A stretch of 64,000 bases of DNA from Pseudomonas sp. M47T1. GTDB lineage: Bacteria; Pseudomonadota; Gammaproteobacteria; Pseudomonadales; Pseudomonadaceae. Every line of letters begins with the position of its first letter. The first letter of the stretch is position 1. A model generated the notes under the pieces. That model made no database searches. It had not been told where the DNA came from and was given only the letters and a program-made list of their open reading frames with translations. The stretch covers positions 1 to 64,000 of the forward strand of contig NZ_AJWX01000021.1 in NCBI RefSeq assembly GCF_000263855.1, in the 5' to 3' direction. Shown one piece after another: positions 36,761 to 46,521 of the stretch. Position numbers and translations under genes: made by a program.

Positions 36761-36832
36761 AGAAACGAGTATGCGCAGCACACCCCCGTCAGGGGAATTA
36801 CGCAGCCGGGGTAACCCGATAGGGGTAGTTGC

Positions 36833-37633
36833 ATGAGTCTTTCGTTGGACGACGTGGCCTGGCACCGGGCCGTGGGGCAATTGATCGAGGGCCTTGACCA
36901 GGCCAATTTCTGGACGCGCCTGGTGCGCCTGCTGGACCAATACGTTCCGTTCGACAGCTGGGTGGCCCTGCTCTTCAGCAGCAACCAGCGGCCGCTGGTG
37001 TTCGCCGAGTGCCCCGGCGAGGACGGCAGCCCCGACCAGTTGTTTCAGGACTACCTCAAGGGCCTGTACCTGCTGGACCCGTTCTACATCGCCAGCCGCG
37101 AGCCCATGCCGGACGGCTTGTATCGCCTGGCCGAAGTGGCGCCGGAACACTTCGAGCTGACCGAATACTACCAGCGCTACTTCCGCCTGAACGTGGTGGC
37201 GGACGAAATCCAGTTCAATTGCCGCGTCGACGCCGACCGCACCCTGTGCCTGTCTTTGGGCAGCACCCAACGTTTCTCGGCCCGGCAGATCGCCCTGCTG
37301 TCACTGATTCAACCTTGGGTGCTGGCCCTGTTGCGCCAGCGCCTGACGTTCGAGGACAGCAGCGCGCCCGTGGTCGCCACGGGCAACACCAGCAGTGACT
37401 GGCGCAGCCAGTTGGAGGCCTCGGTGCAACAGCTCAAGGGCGCACAATTGACCGCCCGCGAACTGGACGTGGGGCGCCTGATGCTCAGCGGCTGTTCGAG
37501 CAAGGAGATCGCGCGCAAGCTGGATATTTCGGTGGAAACCGTCAAGGTTCACAAAAAACACATGTACAGCAAGCTAGGCATCAAGTCGCAATCCGAGCTA
37601 TTTTCCATATTCCTGCAGGCCCAGAACGCCTGA
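36833..37633 (+). CDS. LuxR-type transcriptional regulator
   Basis: A 266-residue regulator with a C-terminal LuxR/GerE helix-turn-helix (residues about 200-262, including LTARELDVGRLMLSGCSSKEIARKLDISVETVKVHKKHMYSKLGI). The N-terminal 180 residues form an unassigned sensing domain without a receiver or clear acyl-homoserine-lactone motif. It is divergent from the amidase/permease pair and is probably their activator. There is no LuxI-type synthase in the window. Confidence 0.8.
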   Translation: MSLSLDDVAWHRAVGQLIEGLDQANFWTRLVRLLDQYVPFDSWVALLFSSNQRPLVFAECPGEDGSPDQLFQDYLKGLYLLDPFYIASREPMPDGLYRLAEVAPEHFELTEYYQRYFRLNVVADEIQFNCRVDADRTLCLSLGSTQRFSARQIALLSLIQPWVLALLRQRLTFEDSSAPVVATGNTSSDWRSQLEASVQQLKGAQLTARELDVGRLMLSGCSSKEIARKLDISVETVKVHKKHMYSKLGIKSQSELFSIFLQAQNA

Positions 37634-37667
37634 GCCTGACTTGTTGCTGGTCACCCGGGGATATTGC

Positions 37668-39278
37668 ATGAGCCTGTCGCTGCTGAGCCGTTACGCGTTC
37701 TTTGCCGCCTGTGTACTGTTCACCCTCGCCTGCATGCCGTTCATGCACCATGACTGGTTGTGGCCCTTCGCGTTCACCGGTGCCGTGCTGAGCCTGATCG
37801 GCATCTTCGACCTGCTTCAGACACCCCACGCAGTGCGGCGCAACTACCCCATCCTGGGTAACATTCGCTATCTGGTGGAGGGCATACGCCCGGAGATTCG
37901 CCAATACCTGCTGGAATCCGACAGCGACGCCCTGCCCTTCTCGCGCGCCCAGCGCTCGCTGGTGTACTCGCGGGCCAAGAACGAAAGCGCCGACAAGCCC
38001 TTCGGCACCTTGATCGACGTGTACGAGCCAGGGTTCGAATTCATCGGCCACTCCATGCGCCCGGCACCCCTCAGTGACCCGGCCAGTTTCCGGGTGATCA
38101 TTGGTGGCCCGCAATGCACCCAGCCCTACTCGGCGTCGCTGTTCAACATCTCGGCCATGAGCTTCGGCGCCCTGAGCGCCAACGCCATCCGCGCGCTGAA
38201 CCAGGGCGCCAAGCTCGGCAATTTCGCCCATGACACCGGCGAGGGCAGCATCAGCCCCTACCACCGCGAACATGGCGGCGACCTGACCTGGGAGCTGGGC
38301 AGCGGCTACTTCGGCTGCCGTACCAGCAGCGGCCTGTTCGACCCGGAAAAATTCGCCACCCAGGCCCGCGAGCCGCAAGTGCGCATGATCGAAATCAAGA
38401 TGAGCCAGGGCGCCAAGCCCGGCCATGGCGGCATCCTGCCCAAGCACAAGGTCACCCGTGAAATCGCTGACACCCGGGGCGTGATGATGGGCGAGGACTG
38501 CGTGTCGCCGTCACGGCATTCGGCGTTTGCCACGCCGCTGGAGATGATGCATTTCATTCAACAACTGCGTGAACTGTCCGGCGGCAAGCCGGTGGGGTTC
38601 AAGTTCTGCATGGGCCACCCATGGGAGTTCATGGGCATCGCCAAGGCCATGCTGGAAACCGGCATCCTGCCGGATTTCATTGTGGTCGACGGCAAGGAGG
38701 GCGGCACGGGCGCCGCGCCCGTGGAATTCACCGACCACATGGGCACGCCCATGCGCGAAGGCCTGCTGTTTGTGCACAACACCTTGGTGGGGGTGAACCT
38801 GCGGGACAAGATCAAGCTGGGCGCCAGCGGCAAGATTGTCAGCGCCTTCGACATCGCCAGCGTGCTGGCTATCGGCGCCGACTGGGCCAACTCGGCGCGC
38901 GGCTTCATGTTTGCCATCGGCTGCATTCAGTCCCAGAGCTGCCATACCAACAAATGCCCCACCGGCGTGGCCACCCAGGACCTACTGCGCCAACGCGCCC
39001 TGGTGGTGCCGGATAAGGCCAACCGGGTGTTCAACTTCCACCACAACACCCTCAAGGCCCTGGCCGAGATGCTGGCGGCAGCGGGGCTGGACCACCCCTC
39101 GCAGCTACAGGCCAAGCACTTGGTGCGACGTATGTCGGCCACCGAAGTAAAGCTGTTTTCGCAATTGCACGTGTTTCTCAAGCCCGGTGAACTGTTGAGC
39201 GGGGAAGTGAGTGGCGAGTTCTACCAGCGCATGTGGGCCATGGCCCGGGCTGACAGTTTCGAGCCCAATGCAATCTGA
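37668..39278 (+). CDS. Membrane-anchored FMN-binding glutamate synthase-like protein
   Basis: A 536-residue protein with two N-terminal hydrophobic spans (residues about 8-24 and 31-48) followed by a GltB-type FMN-binding barrel. The iron-sulfur cysteines are in CIQSQSCHTNKC (C-x5-C-x4-C), the 3Fe-4S motif of glutamate synthase. FMN/2-oxoglutarate segments include MSFGALS and GGTGAAP. It lacks the amidotransferase and C-terminal GXGXG domains. Its reaction is unproven; family members are named glutamate synthase-related. ATG 37668 is chosen. Confidence 0.8.
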   Translation: MSLSLLSRYAFFAACVLFTLACMPFMHHDWLWPFAFTGAVLSLIGIFDLLQTPHAVRRNYPILGNIRYLVEGIRPEIRQYLLESDSDALPFSRAQRSLVYSRAKNESADKPFGTLIDVYEPGFEFIGHSMRPAPLSDPASFRVIIGGPQCTQPYSASLFNISAMSFGALSANAIRALNQGAKLGNFAHDTGEGSISPYHREHGGDLTWELGSGYFGCRTSSGLFDPEKFATQAREPQVRMIEIKMSQGAKPGHGGILPKHKVTREIADTRGVMMGEDCVSPSRHSAFATPLEMMHFIQQLRELSGGKPVGFKFCMGHPWEFMGIAKAMLETGILPDFIVVDGKEGGTGAAPVEFTDHMGTPMREGLLFVHNTLVGVNLRDKIKLGASGKIVSAFDIASVLAIGADWANSARGFMFAIGCIQSQSCHTNKCPTGVATQDLLRQRALVVPDKANRVFNFHHNTLKALAEMLAAAGLDHPSQLQAKHLVRRMSATEVKLFSQLHVFLKPGELLSGEVSGEFYQRMWAMARADSFEPNAI

Positions 39279-39280
39279 CG

Positions 39281-39302
39281 GCGCCTGGCGGCAGCAGTTA
39301 CA
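39281..39302. repeat. Degenerate copy of the 23-bp intergenic repeat
   Basis: GCGCCTGGCGGCAGCAGTTAC is a diverged copy directly after the glutamate synthase-like gene. Confidence 0.4.
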
Positions 39303-39328
39303 ATGCGGGACTTATTGCGAGAACGTCC

Positions 39329-39556
39329 ATGCTGATTCCCCACGACCAATTGTCGCCAGAAACCCTGACATTGCTGATTGAAGATTTTGTCACCCGCGAC
39401 GGTACCGATAACGGCGACGAAACGCCGCTAACCACGCGTGTGGAGCGGGTACGCCATGCGCTGGCCAAGGCCCAGGCCTTCATTGTCTTCGACCCCGAGA
39501 GCCAGCAGTGCACGCTGATGCTCAAGCATGACATCCCTCGGGAACTGTTCGATTGA
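39329..39556 (+). CDS. yheU: UPF0270 family protein (YheU)
   Basis: A 75-residue conserved protein beginning MLIPHDQLSPETL, matching UPF0270/YheU in length and sequence (VTRDGTDNGDETPL, FDPESQQC). It is a cytoplasmic protein of unknown function, conserved in gammaproteobacteria. It is convergent with a 41-residue gene; a perfect hairpin lies between them. Confidence 0.88.
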   Translation: MLIPHDQLSPETLTLLIEDFVTRDGTDNGDETPLTTRVERVRHALAKAQAFIVFDPESQQCTLMLKHDIPRELFD

Positions 39557-39563
39557 CATCAGG

Positions 39564-39583
39564 CCGCTGCCTCGCGGCAGCGG
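39564..39583. terminator. Bidirectional hairpin between yheU and the micro-gene
   Basis: CCGCTGCC-TCGC-GGCAGCGG is a perfect 8-bp stem with a 4-base loop, REP-like in sequence, placed eight bases after yheU and just past the stop of the opposing small gene. Confidence 0.55.
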
Positions 39584-39589
39584 CTGCGA

Positions 39590-39715
39590 TCAGCGGCGCG
39601 GCTGGCGACGGCGGTCGTTGTCTTCGGTGGGAATCGGGATCGGCTGCAATGGCGGCGGGATCAGGCCCAGGGCAACGCCAAGGTCATGGAGCCAGTTGTA
39701 CAGAGTGCGGTTCAT
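39590..39715 (-). CDS. 41-residue micro-protein, PA1414-like
   Basis: Begins MNRTLYNWLHDLGVALGLI and ends in a proline-rich then Arg-rich tail. A very strong ribosome site (AAGGGGGG) lies six bases before the ATG at 39715. From memory it resembles the small PA1414 family of Pseudomonas, which is abundantly expressed under low oxygen. It has an amphipathic N-terminal helix, no signal peptide and no cysteine. It is too short for standard gene finders, but start signal and composition support it. Confidence 0.65.
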   Translation of the reverse strand: MNRTLYNWLHDLGVALGLIPPPLQPIPIPTEDNDRRRQPRR

Positions 39716-39879
39716 AGAGCCCCCCTTAGGGTAAACCTGAGCGACAGGTCAATGTTTTCGTCGTCTCAAGCAGATCATAGTCCTGATTGCCATCACGCGC
39801 ACCGGCTAAAGTGCGGCAAAAGGTCTCAGACGGGTCGAATTTCATCCACTGCCCGACGAATGCCCGATAACCGCACGTC

Positions 39880-40284
39880 TCACACCGAGCCACCGGCAAT
39901 CTGAGCCTTGCCGGCCACCTCGTCGAAGGTTTCCGGCAACAGCCCGTCTTCCTGATCGTCCAGCACCTGGCGGGGGTGGTCATGGCCAGGGATGCTGCTG
40001 TCGATCAGGCTCAGCAGGCTGGAACCCCGGGGCGTCAGCACGAAGTTTTCGCCATTGCCGCCCTCGTCTTCCGGCCGGGGGGCGATATAGCCGCGTTGCA
40101 GCAGCAATTGCTCATACTCCCCGGCCACCGCCTTCAAATGGTCCAGGTCACCGGCCGCCTCGCCTTCGCTGGCCTTCTGCGCCGCGAGCTGCTCGGCGTA
40201 GGGCCGCGGGGTAAAGCTGTGCCCGGCGCCGTTCTGCACCTCGTGGAGCAAGCGTTCGATCAAATCCCAGTTATACGTTGTCAT
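39880..40284 (-). CDS. Small DUF2513-like protein, possible regulator
   Basis: A 134-residue soluble protein starting MTTYNWDLIERLLHEVQN. This pattern and the later QRGYI...LTPRGSSLLSLI segment resemble a winged-helix fold as in DUF2513-type proteins. No catalytic motif is visible. ATG 40284 follows GGAGG nine bases upstream. Function unknown; it stands alone. Confidence 0.65.
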   Translation of the reverse strand: MTTYNWDLIERLLHEVQNGAGHSFTPRPYAEQLAAQKASEGEAAGDLDHLKAVAGEYEQLLLQRGYIAPRPEDEGGNGENFVLTPRGSSLLSLIDSSIPGHDHPRQVLDDQEDGLLPETFDEVAGKAQIAGGSV

Positions 40285-40408
40285 CCTGAGCAACCTCCAA
40301 CCAAGTGAAAGGGCTTACACAGGTTGTGACCCGCCAGCCGCGCAGCCGTTCACGCTGAACTTTCACGGCGCGCGCAGGCTCCACCGAAAACCCATGGGAG
40401 GCTTGAGC

Positions 40409-40684
40409 ATGAAGACCTTATTGAGCGTAACGGGCGTGCTGGCGGTACTGCTCAGCGTGAACGCCCTGGCCTGCACGCCGGAAGAAGCCACGGCCAAGCG
40501 TGAGCAACTGGCCCGGGAAGTGGCGAAAATCACTCAGCAGAACCCGCAGAAGGCCAAGGAAATCAACGATGAGTTGCAGGGCATGCAGCTGGACACCGCC
40601 AGCAAGGACTTGCCGGACAAATGCCAGCTGATAGACAAGCGCTTGCAGGAGCTGGATGAAGCCGGCAAGAAAGCCGGCTCCTGA
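40409..40684 (+). CDS. Small periplasmic protein of unknown function
   Basis: A 91-residue protein with a signal peptide (residues 1-20, cleavage after ALA) leaving a short helical, charged protein with two cysteines that could form one disulfide. GGGAGG precedes the ATG. The family was not recognised. It is convergent with the DEAD-box helicase; a fragment of REP-like sequence (CCGCTCCTACAGGG) lies between them at about 40708-40721. Confidence 0.7.
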   Translation: MKTLLSVTGVLAVLLSVNALACTPEEATAKREQLAREVAKITQQNPQKAKEINDELQGMQLDTASKDLPDKCQLIDKRLQELDEAGKKAGS

Positions 40685-40724
40685 ATCCGTATCTGTGCGA
40701 CCCGGTCCGCTCCTACAGGGCGCG

Positions 40725-42062
<1,338 letters not shown>

Positions 42063-42225
42063 GGGTGTTACCTCGGCGAAGTACATAAATTCAACTGCAT
42101 AGCGTAACGGTTTGCGCGCAAATTAGCCGACTTTCTTTACGTGCGGTTACGTACTTATTGCGATTTTTTCGTGCCAATGGGCTCTAATGGTCAGTCCATC
42201 CGCTATTGGACACTGGCCGCAACCC

Positions 42226-43278
42226 ATGGACATTCACAACATTTGGCTTCAGGCCCAGGCCCTATGGGGGTCGCTGGATCAACACCCGCAGCTGAACGCC
42301 AGCCTCGGCCTGGTGCTGTTGCTGGGCATCGCCGTGGTGCTGGGGCGCGTGGCGCGCCAGGTACTGCTGTACGCCGTGCGCCTGCTGGGCCGCCAGCCGG
42401 CCTTGCACTGGCTGGAAGACTTCCTGCACAACAAGGTGTTTCACCGCCTGGCGCAAATGGTGCCCTCGTTGGTGATCCAGTTCGGCCTGGCGCTGGTGCC
42501 TGCCCTGGGCGACAAGGTCGCGCATTTCATCGGCAACCTGGCCCTGGCGGTGAGCATCCTGTTTCTGGTGCTGGCCCTGGGCGCGCTGCTCAACGCCCTG
42601 CTGGACATCTACGCGCGTACCGAACACGCCCGCACCCGCTCCATCAAGGGTTACGTGCAACTGGCGAAGATGATCCTGTACATCTTCGCCGCCATCATCA
42701 TTGTCGCCACCCTGATCGACCGCTCGCCACTGTTGCTGCTGTCGGGGCTGGGCGCCATGTCGGCGGTCATTTTGCTGGTGTACAAGGACACCCTGCTGTC
42801 GTTCGTGGCCAGCGTGCAGTTGACCAGCAACGACATGCTGCGCGTGGGCGACTGGATCGAAATGCCCCAGGTAGGCGCCGATGGCGACGTGGTGGACATC
42901 ACCCTGCACACGGTGAAAGTACAGAATTTCGACAAGACCATCGTCAGCATCCCCACCTGGCGGCTGATGTCCGAGTCGTTTAAGAACTGGCGTGGCATGC
43001 AGCAGTCGGGTGGCCGACGCATCAAGCGCAGCCTGCACATCGACGCCAGCGGCGTGCGTTTCCTCAGCGATGACGAACAGCGACACCTGGCCCAGGTCCA
43101 CCTGCTCACCGCCTACGTGGGCCGCAAGCAGGCCGAAGTGGCCAGTTGGAACCAGGCCCAGGGCGACGTGGCTGACCTCGCGGCCAACCACCGGCGCCTG
43201 ACCAACCTGGGCACCTTCCGCGCCTTCGCCCTGGCTTACCTGAAAAGCCACCCCGACATCCAGCCGAACATGACCTGA
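42226..43278 (+). CDS. Mechanosensitive channel of the YbdG/MscM family, ended early by in-frame TGA
   Basis: 350 residues with about five N-terminal hydrophobic spans (residues 15-185), a pore-lining MscS-type segment (LLSGLGAMSAVILLVYKDTLLSFVASVQL) and the beta domain (VGDWIEMPQVGADGDVVDITLHTVKV). The frame stops at TGA (43276-43278) directly after HPDIQPNMT. The next codons, in the same frame, continue the family's C-terminal domain (see 43279-43515). YbdG-type proteins give small-conductance release under osmotic shock. The start may also be ATG 42187; neither has a good ribosome site. Confidence 0.8.
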   Translation: MDIHNIWLQAQALWGSLDQHPQLNASLGLVLLLGIAVVLGRVARQVLLYAVRLLGRQPALHWLEDFLHNKVFHRLAQMVPSLVIQFGLALVPALGDKVAHFIGNLALAVSILFLVLALGALLNALLDIYARTEHARTRSIKGYVQLAKMILYIFAAIIIVATLIDRSPLLLLSGLGAMSAVILLVYKDTLLSFVASVQLTSNDMLRVGDWIEMPQVGADGDVVDITLHTVKVQNFDKTIVSIPTWRLMSESFKNWRGMQQSGGRRIKRSLHIDASGVRFLSDDEQRHLAQVHLLTAYVGRKQAEVASWNQAQGDVADLAANHRRLTNLGTFRAFALAYLKSHPDIQPNMT

Positions 43279-43515
43279 ATGGTCCGCCAGATGGAAACCG
43301 ACGGCCAGGGCGTGCCACTGGAAATCTACTGTTTCACCCGCACCACGGTGTGGGCGGAGTACGAGCGAATTCAGGGGGATGTGTTCGATTATCTGCTGGC
43401 GGTGCTGCCGGAGTTTGGCCTGGGGTTGTACCAACAACCCAGTGGCGCGGACATGCGGGTGGGGCTGGCAGGAAAGCGAGGCATCGCCACCGAGCACAGC
43501 CGCCCCGCGCTTTAG
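43279..43515 (+). pseudogene. C-terminal domain of the YbdG-type channel, beyond the in-frame TGA
   Basis: 78 codons in the same frame as the gene upstream, starting ATG GTC CGC. Segments PLEIYCFTRTTVWAEYE, IQGDVFDYLLAVLPEFGL and LYQQPSGADMR are characteristic of the YbdG/MscM cytoplasmic domain. The frame is otherwise intact, so the break is either a recent nonsense change, a sequence error or a readthrough site. Confidence 0.75.
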
Positions 43516-43611
43516 TAATTTTCACTAGCCGAAGGTTTTTTTTGCAACTGCCCAGGGCCCCGTCCCTGCTAATAGCATTCATGCCCATCGTTCTCCGAAC
43601 CATAGGCGCCA

Positions 43612-44994
43612 ATGATGTTAGGGACAACCCAATCCTCCAGCCAGATTGTCGACACGCTGCGCGACGATGAAATCCAGGCGCTGCTGCAATTCAGCAGCGC
43701 TCCGGCCTTCGGCCAACCGCGCTCGTTCTACACCACCCACCCCTACCAGCGGCCGTCGCGGCCGCAGGATATCGATCCGGCGCAGTTGGCCACGCCGCTG
43801 GCCAGCGATGGCCTGGCCAGCCCCGAGCACCTGCTGGCCCAGCGGCTGTTGCTGAACATCTACGAGCAGGACCTGGTGTTCCTGCCCAAGCCACCCCAGC
43901 GCCTGGACATGAAGGCGTTCAAGGGCTTTTACGACCCAGCCAACATGGCCCTTGGCAAGCAGGTGCGGCCGCTGCTGGAACATTACACCTACGGCTGGCT
44001 GAAGAATGAAGTGCACATCAACGGCCCCTGGTGCGAGGAGTCGTTCATCGCCCACACCGACAAGGTGCTTGAGGACGTGGGCCAGGGGCCGTCCCGGCTG
44101 CACGAGGTACTGACCGGCAGCCGCGACCCGCAGCGCGCCGCGCGATTCTTCCTGATCCAGTGCGCCGGCGACTTCCTCAGCGAAGCCTCGGCCATGGCCC
44201 GCAACGTGCTGGGCAACGCCGGCCCGCACACCAGCGAACTGTTCAAGATACTCATCGACGAATACGGCTACGGCATCGACAAGAAGAAGCACAGCAGCAT
44301 TTTCGAGACGTTGCTGGACCAGGCCGGGCTGAGCAGCCAGGTACACCACTACTGGCAGTTCTACACCGCAAGCTCGCTGTCGCTGACCAACTATTTTCAC
44401 TACGTGTCGGCCAACCACGGCGAATTCTTCCGCTACATCGGTGCCATGTATTACACCGAGGCGTCGCTGGCGCTGACCACCGGTCACCAGTCGCGGGCAT
44501 TGAAGGACATTTTCGGCGACTCGGTATCCACCGAATACTTCGACGAACACCAGCACATCGATGTGCACCACGGGCGCATGGCCCTGGAACGCCTGATCAT
44601 TCCCCTGATCCGCCAGTACGGCCCGCAGGTGATTCCCGACCTGATTCGCGGTTTCGAGGAGTTCCGGCTATTGCAGGACCTGGCCGACGAAGAACTCTAC
44701 GCCCACATCAAATGGCACGACGAGTTGGATGCCTGCCGCGCGCGCGCCTCCATGCTGCATGGCAGCAAGCCCGCCGACGCACGTTTTACCGAACCCCTGG
44801 GTGAAGTCTCGGTACTGCACTGCCACGCCAATACCGAGTTGTTCTGGGTGGAAAGCGGTGAGCTGGACTTCGTGGTCAGCCCCCAACTGGCGCTCAAGCT
44901 GGGGGCCGGGGAAGGCGTCATCATTCCCAAGGGCATGCTCCACGGCACACACGTCACCAGCCCGTCCTGCACCTACACCGTTACCGCGCTCTGA
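43612..44994 (+). CDS. Haem-oxygenase-like diiron oxidase fused to a C-terminal cupin
   Basis: A 460-residue two-domain enzyme. Residues about 70-370 match the iron-containing redox / haem-oxygenase-2 fold (HDO): DEYG with Glu217, His227, and the late helix EHQHIDVHHGRMALE (312-326) with several His/Asp ligands. Residues 395-455 form a cupin with complete motif 1 (G397, H403, H405, E409, G416) and motif 2 (G433, P439, G441, H444). HDO enzymes carry out N-oxygenation, desaturation or C-C cleavage on amino or fatty acids using O2. First gene of a tight operon. ATG 43612 or 43615; no strong ribosome site. Confidence 0.8.
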   Translation: MMLGTTQSSSQIVDTLRDDEIQALLQFSSAPAFGQPRSFYTTHPYQRPSRPQDIDPAQLATPLASDGLASPEHLLAQRLLLNIYEQDLVFLPKPPQRLDMKAFKGFYDPANMALGKQVRPLLEHYTYGWLKNEVHINGPWCEESFIAHTDKVLEDVGQGPSRLHEVLTGSRDPQRAARFFLIQCAGDFLSEASAMARNVLGNAGPHTSELFKILIDEYGYGIDKKKHSSIFETLLDQAGLSSQVHHYWQFYTASSLSLTNYFHYVSANHGEFFRYIGAMYYTEASLALTTGHQSRALKDIFGDSVSTEYFDEHQHIDVHHGRMALERLIIPLIRQYGPQVIPDLIRGFEEFRLLQDLADEELYAHIKWHDELDACRARASMLHGSKPADARFTEPLGEVSVLHCHANTELFWVESGELDFVVSPQLALKLGAGEGVIIPKGMLHGTHVTSPSCTYTVTAL

Positions 44995-45005
44995 GAGGCC
45001 TGCCC

Positions 45006-45338
45006 GTGAAATCAGTCACTCTGGACGCCGACCATACGCCATACCTGGCCGTGGGCGGCAAGACCTACTTCCTCAACCGCCAGGCCCAGTCAACCTACCT
45101 GCTGCCCACCCTGTGCCCCCACCGGGGCGGCCCGCTGCACATGGGCCAGGCCGCGGAAGACGGGCAGCGGGTGATCTGCCCCTGGCATGACAACGGCTAC
45201 CCCCTGTGCAACCTGGAAAAAAGAGGACTGCCCACGGTTCGCGTGGGCAAGCGCTTGAGCACCGTCATACCGACGGCCGAGCACTGCACGCCCCTGCTGC
45301 GCATCATTCGTCACGGTGAAACCCATGAATCACGCTAA
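45006..45338 (+). CDS. Small Rieske [2Fe-2S] protein
   Basis: A 110-residue stand-alone Rieske protein with Cys37-Pro-His39 and Cys58-Pro-Trp-His61, binding one [2Fe-2S] cluster through two Cys and two His. There is no catalytic oxygenase domain, so it most likely feeds electrons to the diiron oxidase encoded just upstream. The start is GTG 45006 with GAGAGG eight bases before; the gap to the previous stop is 11 bases. The end overlaps the transporter start. Confidence 0.82.
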   Translation: MKSVTLDADHTPYLAVGGKTYFLNRQAQSTYLLPTLCPHRGGPLHMGQAAEDGQRVICPWHDNGYPLCNLEKRGLPTVRVGKRLSTVIPTAEHCTPLLRIIRHGETHESR

Positions 45339-46509
45339 AACCACGCTACCGGCGTTCTACAGCATCGTCACCCTGTTCACCGGCCTGGACATGGCCATCG
45401 TCATCGCCATGGTGTGGTTTGGGCTGCAGACCACCGGCTCTACCTTCCTGGTGGGCGCCACGCTGTGTATCGCCACAGTAGTGCCTTACGCTTTGGAGCA
45501 ATACCTGGGCCGTTATTTCGTGGTCGAAATGAGCATGAAACGGCTGCTGTACATTCGCCTCGCGGTGTTCATCGCCATCCTGGGCCTGTCGTTTACCCAG
45601 GTTTCACTGATGCCGATCGGCTTCCTGGGCATCGCGTTCCTGGTGGGCGTTACCGACTACTTCACCATCAGCACCCTGGAGTCGAAGAACACCAAGCTGG
45701 TGCTTGCCGGGCACACCAACAGCGACACCTCGGCGCGCCTGATGCAAACCTCCATCCAGATTGGCGCCTTTGGCGGCGCGCTGCTGGGCGGCTTGATCGT
45801 CGACCGGTTTGCGGTCAATCACACCCTGCAGATCATCGCCATCGCCGCCATCGTCTCGCTGGGCGCCATTGCCCTGTTGGCCAGCACGCCCGCCGAGGTC
45901 AGCGAAACGCCCCACCCCGCTGCTGCCCAGGCAGACGCGCCCACCCTTGGCAGCCAGCTGTACCTGCTGATCGTGGTGCTGAGCATGATCGGGTTCCATA
46001 TCGGCGCCTTCAATAGCCTGGTGCCCGTCGTCTTTCAGAAACTCAATGGCTGGAACGCCACACTGTTTGGCACCGCCAGCGGCCTGGCCGGGCTGGGTGC
46101 CTTTTGCGCAGCGGTATTGCCACGGGTGCGGTTGGGCAGTTATGCCGCCGTGGCGCTGATCGTCGTGGCCGATGTGGCCATCGTCTATTTCGCCAATGAG
46201 TGGCTGATGATCGCCGCGGCCTTCGTGCTGGGCTTCTGCATCAACAGCCTGCGTATCCAGTTGCGCCGCCAGTTGATCGACGCCGCGCCGGACGCACGCA
46301 CGGCCGATGTCATCGCGGCGAAAAGCTCGCTGTACTACCTGCTGGTCAGTGGTGCCGCGCCCATGCTGCTGACCCTGTTCACCACCAACGCCCTGCTGGG
46401 TTTCGAAGGTGCGCGCGCCCTGATGGTCGCCTCCGCCCTTCTGCTTGGCGGCGCCGTACTGCTGCGCACGCTCTGGCCTGACCAGCGCACCGTTGTAACG
46501 GCCAAGTAG
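45325..46509 (+). CDS. Major facilitator superfamily transporter
   Basis: A 394-residue membrane protein with about 11-12 hydrophobic spans and a central loop (residues about 195-215). The sequence is of the MFS drug-export type; ATG 45325 lies inside the Rieske gene end (14-base overlap), with an in-frame GTG at 45316 as alternative. Within this operon it probably exports the finished compound or imports its precursor. I do not recognise the subfamily. Confidence 0.8.
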   Translation: MNHAKTTLPAFYSIVTLFTGLDMAIVIAMVWFGLQTTGSTFLVGATLCIATVVPYALEQYLGRYFVVEMSMKRLLYIRLAVFIAILGLSFTQVSLMPIGFLGIAFLVGVTDYFTISTLESKNTKLVLAGHTNSDTSARLMQTSIQIGAFGGALLGGLIVDRFAVNHTLQIIAIAAIVSLGAIALLASTPAEVSETPHPAAAQADAPTLGSQLYLLIVVLSMIGFHIGAFNSLVPVVFQKLNGWNATLFGTASGLAGLGAFCAAVLPRVRLGSYAAVALIVVADVAIVYFANEWLMIAAAFVLGFCINSLRIQLRRQLIDAAPDARTADVIAAKSSLYYLLVSGAAPMLLTLFTTNALLGFEGARALMVASALLLGGAVLLRTLWPDQRTVVTAK

Positions 46510-46521
46510 GAAACCGAGCCC

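Noticed and set aside
43276..43278. Selenocysteine at the in-frame TGA of the channel gene
   Set aside because: No convincing SECIS hairpin follows the TGA, and this family is not known to contain selenocysteine; a nonsense change or error is simpler.
43556..43569. GG-N10-GC spacing upstream of the oxidase operon, possible sigma-54 promoter
   Set aside because: The flanking bases match the -24 and -12 consensus poorly (GGCCCC instead of GGCACG), and no activator gene is linked.
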